Positions 7,001 to 12,593 of a DNA stretch of 12,593 bases are shown one piece after another. Numbering within the stretch: position 1 is the stretch's first letter; each line of letters starts with the position of its first letter. Source of the DNA: JBGTKH01 sp041744735 (GTDB lineage Bacteria > Planctomycetota > Planctomycetia > Pirellulales > Pirellulaceae). The translations under genes and the position numbers were made by a program. The stretch spans positions 1 through 12,593 of the forward strand of contig JBGTKH010000342.1 in the NCBI GenBank assembly GCA_041744735.1. Reading direction: 5' to 3'. Under the pieces are notes generated by a model. That model saw nothing but the letters and a program-made list of their open reading frames with translations, was not told where the DNA came from and made no database searches.

Positions 7001-9145
7001 GACTTTTATCTAAAAATGCCCGGCAGATTCAGGACCAAGATTGGAATCATGTCCCTCGGCGAAGAGTTCGAAAAGAAAGAGCGGAGCGATCTCACCGACT
7101 ATGTGAAGGCCAACCCCATTGGCGTTCGCATTCCTTACGCAAAGGGAACGGTGCAGTTGCGGATTTTGGCAAACGGCACGACGGATATATCCCCAGAAGA
7201 CTTAAAAGCCATCGAGGGCGAGATCCATAATTCACTGAAAGCGGCGGGTGATCTCGCGCGGTCGCTCGGAACGTTAGATCTGGACAAACAAAGTAAGAAC
7301 GAGTTGGTTAAGGCTACTGAACTGCTTGCGGATCCGCAGATCGATCAGAAACTAATTTCGGCGGACAACTTGATTGACAGATGGCTTGCCATAAACAGTG
7401 CACTAACTTCGCTCTACAATGTGGCCAAACAAGAGCTTGACAGAAACAGCGGCACTCTTCTCAATGGTTTTGACGCTGTGGTTGCGATACTTTCAGACGC
7501 GAGCGGTAACGCGCGTGAGGCACGCGACAAGTGGACCGATGCCCGTAACGCGGTCGCTGCATATGCAATGGTGCTCGACGTGCCGAAGGAATCGCCACTC
7601 GGAAAGCTCATTACGGACGAGTTTCCGAAGGTTGATTTGGAAATTAACAAAGTCCTTGCCGGTGACTTGAAAATACAGTTCGCGAAATTGAACGCCGATG
7701 AGTCGCGCCGCCCGCTCGACCACAAGAAATTCCTCGACATGCTCATCGACGATCTCGAAGAGAAGTACATCGAGTTGCTCGATGGCACGCGGGCACATAC
7801 GGCGAACATCGATAATTACCTGAAGCGGCTGACGACGGCGCTGGACGATGATTTCAACACGCAGTTTTACTACCCGACGTTCCGTTACGTGCGTGGAATG
7901 AGCACTTCTTGGGATGTGCAGTTCGGGCAGACGGAAACGACCAGCATCCTGGCCAACAACCGCGAGTTCGCCAAGGTCGAGCCGAGCGCTACGATGGAAT
8001 TCGACTTGCCCAAACGCGACATCTTGCTCTCCGAGGCGATCAACGGGGCCAAGGCGATGATGGACGACGTCGGGGCGCTGGCCAACGATCCGAGCTTCCT
8101 GGCGATGGCCAAGATGAAGAGCGGCCAATCAGGAGCCTCACCGGGCGCCGGATCGACCGGCGGGGCCAGCGTGGTGCGCAGCGTGTTGCCCGGCTTGAGC
8201 ACCGGCACTGCCGAGCAAGTCATGTCGCAAAATGCCAACGGCGGAAACCAATTTGGCGCTAACCTGGAGAACTTGATCCCGGACCCTGCGATTTACAAGT
8301 TCGAGACCGGCACGGGCTTTGAAATTCGCCCGGTGATTCAGCCCGACGGCCAAGCTGTGGTGTTTGACTTCAACTACATGTACAGCACGAACATTCGCGA
8401 ACCGGTGCGGGCCGACGAAAAACATTTGGGCCGCGTGAAACGGCACTACATCGACACCGATGTGCAGTTGAGCAATTTTGAATTGCGTGAGGTCAGCCGT
8501 TACTCGGTGGCACTGAAAGCTGCTCGGACGAGCAAAGGCGTGCCGCTGTTCGAGGACATCCCCTTGGTCGGCGTGCTCTTCCGCCCGCTGCCCAGCGCCG
8601 AATCGTCATTGCAACAAAATCTGATCATGGCCCAGGCCACGATCTTCCCCACACTGTTCGACCTGATGGGCCTGCGATGGGCGCCGGCCGTTGCCGATCT
8701 GGATCCGCTACGACAGTGCAACGCGGAATTTGTCGTCCGTAGTCGACATCGAGTACTGCAAAATCGCGTATACGACGAGGCCAGTTCCTATGTGGACGAG
8801 TTTCTGAGGATTCCCGATGCGGAACGACGGATGGACCTGTACCGCACACAAGAGTCGGTGCCGGGCATGCACCCCAACGGTTATCGCGGGCCAGGCATGA
8901 ATCAACACGACAGCCAATTGCAAGAAGGCTATCAACCGGGCCGCGCGCAGCCTCAAGAACAATTCATCCCAAGCGAGTCGCGTGAAGGCGCACCGTTCCG
9001 TCCGGGGCGCGGCTATGGCGTGCCGCACGGCACGTACATCGAGCAGTATCCGCTGGAAAACGTCCGGCCGGGCGACCCGGCACCGGAACCGCAAATCGAG
9101 CCGGACATGAGCAGCCGCCGCTTGAACAATGTGATCCGATCGTAA
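4064..9145 (+). CDS. giant secretin-like outer-membrane protein with coiled-coil insertions
   Basis: A 1693-residue protein counted from the GTG start. A signal segment (4-22) precedes an Ig-like module (~104-215, with SVALFVD at 164 and GTHQL at 194). Next comes a Big_5/SbsA-type Ig domain (~230-328) ending in the typical LEPGTYRLELLGG then KDLYGNEL. Residues 386-404 (RVVRLYYYRDAHRVAQIVN) resemble the first half of a secretin N-domain. A charged coiled coil (~416-545) follows, then the second half (567-599), ending in the family-like IDQIDAP and the strand QVRVSVHTIQIN (602-613). Residues ~620-1300 are mostly helical, include coil (~810-900) and three Cys (758, 767, 773), and match nothing I know. 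The C-terminal secretin signature is clear: GTGFEIRPVIQPDG (from 1416) and GVPLFEDIPLVGVLFRP (1492-1508), then a hydrophobic strand. The tail (~1550-1693) is Pro/Gly/Gln-rich and probably disordered. Secretins form multimeric outer-membrane channels. That this one does so is inference, and typical secretins are only 400-800 residues long. No secretion ATPase or platform gene is in view. Confidence 0.85.
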   Translation: MNAITRWAVFGLLLCAAGGVGLKIVPVQSASQPEPGALPDSVTNAQPLVAPTLRRLPSIGDSFEIDAITETGDNQRPVVQNASHHVAIAATSSTSLLGAFNPTVPLSITFTDASGTTPPKTLMENEIVHTRIATFTITGTLNPAPPTQPPPPAAPLPAPMTGRSVALFVDGHRSMLGTSGANTFTFAPTGLRDGTHQLTIAVVQSNNPANQVPGFGSFSFKVAIRTTKVRVLDVDSSRFTLTSSPYLLRLVFDTDELAPVTKEMFKLFRLTDAGGKTEVTIDSPPQQPVSAALELSVSQKLEPGTYRLELLGGKNGMKDLYGNELEVNNTAQGTYDANILKPVGADLPSVRPGIAGSTGPYVPYTEFTRPRNVPDGFNPNDKVETRVVRLYYYRDAHRVAQIVNRTVKSYNRAGVDMQRQLADKARNEADQRTVARQEAERAAIIKAQKTRQKEQELQSAEQSLSRSVQELSNFRIANPTADPASDPTIQQLQSLTQSFAQRARDLRGQVEALRDDEVAANETAQQQDAQEKLAREEQFRREVAAAHADPDTYAPGMPDSDDPVRQVSVSVIGEGLIHLRGPLKGINLVRTMIDQIDAPAGQVRVSVHTIQINGEKADKMEVVAKQIQTYIDHARFLTMQSAEMLRRAVVQVASRKAEEARGLFPGDTQEDRDHRYLYSFFGKDFIDELEAMDSEFLRTGNKILSLHSMDTTSLSSALNLMALAKNSTRQEIFNEFEMMLQMQLPQSEANYLAAGLTCPPKHFQWPCSKPKFCMLAHNAKFESLRGFFNTETGDDDTMTPLQREFVRLAQIFKSRLITELEYKQRVMERAIIEERLGNRLKELQDARDLDNNAVQELRNVRAQRRAIQLTAIETTQQVRTALNNALADLQKEVERLVKDRSNAEKSMADSVFQSMIYATYGQQLIYKDLNAEAIVDRIAKSAQRSGWKEQFDSLRQDLRSEVLSRPSTRQESTFGKRLIDFYLKMPGRFRTKIGIMSLGEEFEKKERSDLTDYVKANPIGVRIPYAKGTVQLRILANGTTDISPEDLKAIEGEIHNSLKAAGDLARSLGTLDLDKQSKNELVKATELLADPQIDQKLISADNLIDRWLAINSALTSLYNVAKQELDRNSGTLLNGFDAVVAILSDASGNAREARDKWTDARNAVAAYAMVLDVPKESPLGKLITDEFPKVDLEINKVLAGDLKIQFAKLNADESRRPLDHKKFLDMLIDDLEEKYIELLDGTRAHTANIDNYLKRLTTALDDDFNTQFYYPTFRYVRGMSTSWDVQFGQTETTSILANNREFAKVEPSATMEFDLPKRDILLSEAINGAKAMMDDVGALANDPSFLAMAKMKSGQSGASPGAGSTGGASVVRSVLPGLSTGTAEQVMSQNANGGNQFGANLENLIPDPAIYKFETGTGFEIRPVIQPDGQAVVFDFNYMYSTNIREPVRADEKHLGRVKRHYIDTDVQLSNFELREVSRYSVALKAARTSKGVPLFEDIPLVGVLFRPLPSAESSLQQNLIMAQATIFPTLFDLMGLRWAPAVADLDPLRQCNAEFVVRSRHRVLQNRVYDEASSYVDEFLRIPDAERRMDLYRTQESVPGMHPNGYRGPGMNQHDSQLQEGYQPGRAQPQEQFIPSESREGAPFRPGRGYGVPHGTYIEQYPLENVRPGDPAPEPQIEPDMSSRRLNNVIRS

Positions 9146-9234
9146 GACGACGGGCGAAATGTGAACTTGCCGCAGATGGTCTTTGCCCTGCGACGCGACT
9201 GCCTAAGAACAAAAAACCGAAGGAGAGAGAAAGC

Positions 9235-10221
9235 ATGGCCGCTCGACGGTTCTTGATCCTGGCACTGATGATTGGCGCGGCGACTACCGCCGTGGCCGGC
9301 GTGCATCATCACAAGACGCGGCCCTGCCCGCAGTGCGGCATTCCGGACGGCAATTACCAATACGGTGTGCGTTCCCGATCGGAATCCGCCGTTAGCAAGA
9401 CGGCGGTGCTGGTGCGAAAGAGCACGGTTGTCGCCGAGGACGCCATAAGTCAAGTGCCGCCGGTCCTTGCGCGTTCAGAGATCCGCAATACGGACATGCT
9501 AAAACTTTGGCAAGATAAGGAACGGAATCAGACACGACTCAAACACACGATGGATGAGGCGTTTGAGGAAGTGACACCGGAGGGATCGCGACGGCTACGA
9601 AGCAATATTGACAACCTTGAAGTCTTGCCCGCCCCGGAACCCGAGCGCGGCGAGTCGGCGCTACAGTGGTTGTCTCGAAATCTTGTGGGACGAGCGGAAG
9701 CCGACCGGCGGCGCCGCGCTGAGCCGCCTCCGCCGAAGCCAACTCACATCGATGACCGCGTGACCTTTTCCGATACGTTGACAGTCAATGCGCCCGTACC
9801 TGAACTGCCGAGAAAGACAGTCATCGACCTGTACCAACTGGACCGACCCAATTTGCAAATCGAGCACTGTCAGATCTCGCAAGTCGCCCTACAGCTTCAC
9901 GACGACGGACAGTGGGTGCTGAGCCTTCGCGCCGACCAGAATCGCCGGCCGGACGAGGGCCAGCCCGCGGCGTTTAATCCTGATCTGCACATCAAACGCA
10001 ATCAGTTTTTCGTGCGGCTGCGGTGTTTGGGGAATTTTCAAAACGAACCCGCCAATGCGTCGCTGGCCGCCGGTAAGCCAGTGCTCGTGGAACTGAATCC
10101 GAGCGAGTTCTGGGTCGAGAACGGGCAACCCAAATATGTTCGCACCGGCGGATTCAACTTGCTCGTTAAGGACTACTTCGACGACGTCGATCGAGTGGAA
10201 ATTGAGTTTTTCTACCGTTAA
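9235..10221 (+). CDS. secreted hypothetical protein with CxxC motif and C-terminal beta domain
   Basis: A 328-residue protein of no recognised family. Residues 1-21 are a classical signal peptide (basic MAARR, hydrophobic core, AVA cleavage site). The mature protein would begin GVHHHKTRPCPQCG, a His cluster followed by CPQC (31-34), which could bind metal or form a disulfide. Residues ~75-150 are charged and helical. A Pro-rich linker (~160-168) follows. Residues ~190-328 look beta-rich, with DDGQWVLSLRAD, RLRCL (261-265) and LVELNPSEF. This pattern resembles the C-terminal domain of the protein at 189-3656. The ribosome site AAGGAGAG (9220-9227) supports the ATG. The gene follows the secretin-like gene after 89 bases with no terminator, so co-transcription is likely. 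A periplasmic or envelope-bound accessory to the secretin-like protein is a reasonable inference from position only. Confidence 0.8.
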   Translation: MAARRFLILALMIGAATTAVAGVHHHKTRPCPQCGIPDGNYQYGVRSRSESAVSKTAVLVRKSTVVAEDAISQVPPVLARSEIRNTDMLKLWQDKERNQTRLKHTMDEAFEEVTPEGSRRLRSNIDNLEVLPAPEPERGESALQWLSRNLVGRAEADRRRRAEPPPPKPTHIDDRVTFSDTLTVNAPVPELPRKTVIDLYQLDRPNLQIEHCQISQVALQLHDDGQWVLSLRADQNRRPDEGQPAAFNPDLHIKRNQFFVRLRCLGNFQNEPANASLAAGKPVLVELNPSEFWVENGQPKYVRTGGFNLLVKDYFDDVDRVEIEFFYR

Positions 10222-10280
10222 CCGAAGTGCGCTATCGCCGCAATCGAGAAAGCGGCGGAACAACAGACGGAGACGCAAAC

Positions 10281-11069
10281 ATGCCACGTAAGATACCGCA
10301 ATTGGCAACGATCTCGCTTGTTGTCGCACTGGCGATCGCAACTACGATCAGCGCCGCTGAGAAACGGCCGTTCGCGCCGCCGACGCTGGAGATCGAGGTG
10401 CTCGATCCGGGCGTCGATGCGCTGGGCAATCCGGCCGTGGTGCTGCGTGAAGGGCCTTACGGGCAAGTGCAGGTTGACATTCCGCCGGTGGTGTTGGTGC
10501 ATCGCTATTATTACAGCGGCGATCGGTCGTTTCAGGGACCGCTGTTGCCGGGCGGGCCGTCGATCATTGTGGCGAACCATCCGGGGACGGGCCAACGATG
10601 CTACATTCCCGTGCAGATGATGCCGGGATCGCCCCGCGTCACGTACACCGGATGCTCGATTGAATACGATTACGGCACACATGCCACGACCGTGTGGTTT
10701 CCCGGCCACGGGCCGCCCACGGTGAAGTATCGCAGCGGACTGCCGCTGCACAAGAAAGTCGGTAAGTGGGTGCATGCGGAAGAGTTGCACGATCATGCAC
10801 AGGATCTGGCGGACCACTCGAAAGATTTGGCGGAGCGTTCGACGACGATGGCTACCGGTGCCGTGGTCGAAGTCAAAGGCGCGGCCAAGACCGCGGCGCT
10901 GCCGGTCGTCAACTTCCTACAAATGCTGCCGTTTGGAAAGATCGTCTTCGGCGGCGAGTTGGAAAAACAACTGTCCCAAAGCGCGGCCGAGCACAAGCGC
11001 GAGAAAGACATGCGCCGGGTTCAACGCGAGACGGAGGCGCAAAACGCGACGTATCGCACGAATCGCTAA
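10281..11069 (+). CDS. secreted hypothetical protein, beta-rich with C-terminal amphipathic helix
   Basis: A 262-residue protein of no recognised family. I chose ATG 10281 because it is followed by a clear signal peptide (MPRK, hydrophobic stretch 8-24, SAA cleavage near 26) and preceded by a GGAG-like site. An upstream in-frame ATG at 10227 would bury the signal behind a basic extension. Residues ~35-155 look beta-rich, with many Pro, Gly and Tyr (VLVHRYYYSGDRSFQGP, LLPGGPSIIVANHPG) and two Cys (in QRCYIP and TGCSIEY) that could pair in the periplasm. Residues ~165-200 form a His/Asp/Glu-rich amphipathic helix (HDHAQDLADHSKDLAERS), then an Ala/Val hydrophobic patch and a charged C-terminus (~235-262). 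It lies 59 bases after the previous gene and is probably the last gene of the secretin-like operon. The stop codon is 10 bases before a long palindrome. Confidence 0.8.
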   Translation: MPRKIPQLATISLVVALAIATTISAAEKRPFAPPTLEIEVLDPGVDALGNPAVVLREGPYGQVQVDIPPVVLVHRYYYSGDRSFQGPLLPGGPSIIVANHPGTGQRCYIPVQMMPGSPRVTYTGCSIEYDYGTHATTVWFPGHGPPTVKYRSGLPLHKKVGKWVHAEELHDHAQDLADHSKDLAERSTTMATGAVVEVKGAAKTAALPVVNFLQMLPFGKIVFGGELEKQLSQSAAEHKREKDMRRVQRETEAQNATYRTNR

Positions 11070-11079
11070 CCGCGCGAAC

Positions 11080-11169
11080 GGGGTCGGGAGTCTTTTTCCG
11101 TTTTGGCGACATCCGTTCGTTGCTTCCGTTTAGCCAACTTCGCCAAAACGGAAAAAGACTCCCGACCCC
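11080..11169. repeat. 90-base palindromic element, REPIN/MITE-like
   Basis: Two perfect 30-base inverted arms (11080-11109 and 11140-11169) flank a 30-base spacer. The left arm starts GGGGTCGGGAGTC and continues through a T-run to TTTTGGCGA. The right arm is its exact reverse complement and ends GACTCCCGACCCC. Part of the spacer (TTCCGTTTAGCC, 11124-11135) loosely resembles the arm. The size and the inverted-pair layout fit paired REP sequences (REPINs) moved by IS200-like RAYT transposases, but no transposase is in the window. It would fold into a very stable hairpin in RNA and could also protect or end the upstream transcript. Its arms have an internal T-run rather than a trailing one, so it is not a standard terminator. 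Confidence 0.8.
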
Positions 11170-11191
11170 TTGTCATTGCGGCGAGCTTGTC

Positions 11192-11956
11192 ATGCAAATC
11201 ATCGATCTCAGCGTCAGCTTGGAGGATGATCGGCATTGGGCGCCGTGGTGGGCGCGCGGGCGAGTTTGGCGGCAGGGGCATCGGTTTGGGCGGTTTGTGA
11301 TTTGGTTGCTGTTTGGCGTGCGGGCGAAGTATTTGCGCACCGGATTGGGTTGGGCCAACGACGTGATTAAGATCTCGACGCATGGGACCACGCACGTCGA
11401 TGCGCCGTGGCATTACGCGCCGCAGTGTGAAGGCAAGCCGGCGCGGACGATCGATCAGATGCCGCTGGATTGGTTTTACGGGCCGGGCGTGGTGCTCGAT
11501 TTGCGGCACTTGGAGTCGCGACACGCGGCGACGGTGGTGGACGTGCAAGCGGCGTTGGACAAGATCGGGCACACTTTGCGGCCCAATGAGATTGTGCTGA
11601 TCCAGACCGGCAACGATCGGCTGATCGGTTCGCCCGAGTATTTTTCGAGCGGGCCGGGGATGAGTGCCGAGGCGACACGCTGGCTGTTGGATCAGGGCGT
11701 GCGATTGACCGGCATCGATGCTTGGGGTTGGGACGCTCCGCTGGTTGAACAGGCGCGGATCGTGAAACAAACCAAACAGCGTGACCTGTTCTGGTCGGCT
11801 CACTTCGTGGGTGTCGATAAGGAGTATTGCCACATGGAACGGCTGGCAAATCTGGACAAACTGCCGCCAACGGGATTTACCATTTGCGCGTTTCCGTTGA
11901 AGGTCAAAGGCGGTTCGGCCGGTCCGGCGCGCGTGGTGGCGCTGTTGGACACGTGA
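11192..11956 (+). CDS. cyclase / kynurenine-formamidase-family metal-dependent hydrolase
   Basis: A 254-residue protein, about normal length for the cyclase family (Pfam PF04199), which includes kynurenine formamidase KynB and isatin hydrolase. These cytoplasmic metal enzymes open cyclic amides or hydrolyse formamides. The signature HGTTHVDAPWH is present (H64, H68, D70, H74). A second pair, H204 and E216, has the 12-residue spacing of the family's other metal ligands. The C-terminus LANLDKLPP...FPLKVKGGSAGPARVVAL is also typical. The start at ATG 11192 is supported by the family-like beginning MQIIDLS. The frame stays open far upstream, but that part is read through the palindrome and another gene. 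The ribosome site is weak (GGCG, 11179-11182). There is no export signal. The substrate cannot be told: without other tryptophan-pathway genes in view I would not call it kynB. It is 7 bases from an FAH-family gene, suggesting a shared catabolic route. Confidence 0.9.
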   Translation: MQIIDLSVSLEDDRHWAPWWARGRVWRQGHRFGRFVIWLLFGVRAKYLRTGLGWANDVIKISTHGTTHVDAPWHYAPQCEGKPARTIDQMPLDWFYGPGVVLDLRHLESRHAATVVDVQAALDKIGHTLRPNEIVLIQTGNDRLIGSPEYFSSGPGMSAEATRWLLDQGVRLTGIDAWGWDAPLVEQARIVKQTKQRDLFWSAHFVGVDKEYCHMERLANLDKLPPTGFTICAFPLKVKGGSAGPARVVALLDT

Positions 11957-11963
11957 GGCACGC

Positions 11964-12593
11964 ATGAAACTGCTGACCTTCGTGGACCCGGAATCGCCGT
12001 CGGCGCCACCGCGCATAAGTGCGTTGGCGGGCGACGAACTCGCAGTAATTGACTTACGCGCTGCCGCAGAAATTTGTGACGGAAAAGCAGCGGCATACTT
12101 CTCGGACATGCTGTCATTTCTTGAACGCGGTGACGCAGCACGCGAGCACGCGGTTCGTCTCATTGCATTCGCAATCAGTGAACGAGATCCTGTCGCGCTG
12201 CGCTCTTTAACGTCGTTGAAGCTGTTGGCGCCGCTACCTCGCCCGGCATCGATCCGCGACTGCATGACGTTCGAGCGGCACTTGATCCAAGCGACGCGCA
12301 CCGCCGCCAAGTGGCGCTGGCGCCCCCTGGCTGGCATTGACTCACTCATGGAAAAGATCTGCGGGCGCGGCATTCTGCGAGTGCCGAGGGTTTGGTACGA
12401 GCGGCCGCTGTACTACAAGGGCAATCCGCGCAGTGTCGTCGGGCCGGACGCCGACGTGATCTGGCCCGCTTACACCGAGCGTCTGGACTTCGAGCTGGAG
12501 TTCGGCATCTTCATCGGCCGGCAGGGGCGGAACATCTCCGAGCAAGAGGCCGCGCGGTATATCGGCGGCTACACGATCTTCAACGACTTCAGC
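11964..12593 (+). CDS. fumarylacetoacetate hydrolase (FAH) family protein, 5' part
   Basis: The first 210 residues of a gene that continues past the window end. FAH-family enzymes cleave C-C bonds, decarboxylate or hydrate beta-keto acids in aromatic and sugar-acid catabolism, using Mg or Ca. The N-terminal ~95 residues form the family's variable lead domain. The core then shows RDCMTFERH, with D99 and H106 seven residues apart like the Asp and catalytic His of FAH. It continues with YYKGNPRSVVGP (~149-160) and FELEFGIFIG, with E177 and E179 as the paired metal ligands. The visible sequence stops in YTIFNDFS, where D208 fits the third metal ligand of the usual NDxSARD motif. All expected active-site residues in the visible part are intact. 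GAGG (11955-11958), overlapping the stop of the previous gene, is the ribosome site, so the two genes are almost certainly co-transcribed and translationally coupled. The exact substrate is unknown. Confidence 0.9.
   Translation, partial: MKLLTFVDPESPSAPPRISALAGDELAVIDLRAAAEICDGKAAAYFSDMLSFLERGDAAREHAVRLIAFAISERDPVALRSLTSLKLLAPLPRPASIRDCMTFERHLIQATRTAAKWRWRPLAGIDSLMEKICGRGILRVPRVWYERPLYYKGNPRSVVGPDADVIWPAYTERLDFELEFGIFIGRQGRNISEQEAARYIGGYTIFNDFS

Noticed and set aside
7493..8128. 211-codon minus-strand open frame
   Set aside because: It is antisense to the secretin-like gene in a region of strong codon bias. Its His/Arg/Val-rich sequence has no recognisable domain.
10218..10817. 199-codon minus-strand open frame
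   Set aside because: It is antisense to a signal-peptide protein with a good start, with Arg/His-rich composition and no motif.
10766..11191. N-terminal extension of the cyclase-family gene
   Set aside because: The frame is open, but it overlaps the preceding gene and reads through the palindrome. It lacks family similarity, while the protein from 11192 has normal length and a typical beginning.
11066..12373. 435-codon open frame on the minus strand
   Set aside because: It lies opposite the cyclase- and FAH-family genes, whose active-site motifs are intact. The translation is Arg/Pro/Ser-rich without any domain, as expected for the antisense of GC-rich genes.
1..12593. CRISPR array, tRNA or rRNA genes, integrase or phage genes
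   Set aside because: I found no regularly spaced direct repeats, tRNA-like cloverleaf or rRNA segments, and no recombinase motifs in any convincing reading frame.

Overview
The window reads as a chromosomal segment of a moderately GC-rich Gram-negative-type bacterium. A planctomycete (Pirellulales-like) is my best guess. The reasons are the very large secreted proteins with unfamiliar domain mixes, several signal-peptide proteins with no recognisable family, an unusual secretin-like protein, and a GACTCCCGACCCC-type palindrome that I associate with such genomes. This is inference, since no rRNA or marker gene is present.

Layout, all genes on the + strand: (1) 189-3656, a secreted 1155-residue protein made of Ig-like modules, about 625 residues of alanine-rich coiled coil, and a small beta-rich C-terminal domain, closed by a strong intrinsic terminator (3690-3735). 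(2) A 328-base gene-free leader (3736-4063). (3) A probable three-gene operon: a giant secretin-like protein (4064-9145, GTG start), a secreted protein with a CxxC motif (9235-10221), and a secreted beta/helical protein (10281-11069). (4) A perfect 30-bp inverted repeat with a 30-base spacer (11080-11169). (5) A metabolic pair: a kynurenine-formamidase/cyclase-family metal hydrolase (11192-11956) and the first 210 residues of a fumarylacetoacetate-hydrolase-family enzyme that runs off the window (11964-12593).

The first four genes probably form one cell-envelope locus. All four carry N-terminal export signals. The first and second share an Ig-like module, and the first and third appear to share a C-terminal beta domain. 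The second has the hallmarks of an outer-membrane secretin, but its N-domain and beta-core appear to be pried apart by long helical insertions. No secretion ATPase, pseudopilin or inner-membrane platform gene is in view, so this could be a stand-alone envelope pore or scaffold rather than a classical type II secretion system. The final two genes look unrelated: they resemble catabolic enzymes acting on cyclic or aromatic acid intermediates.
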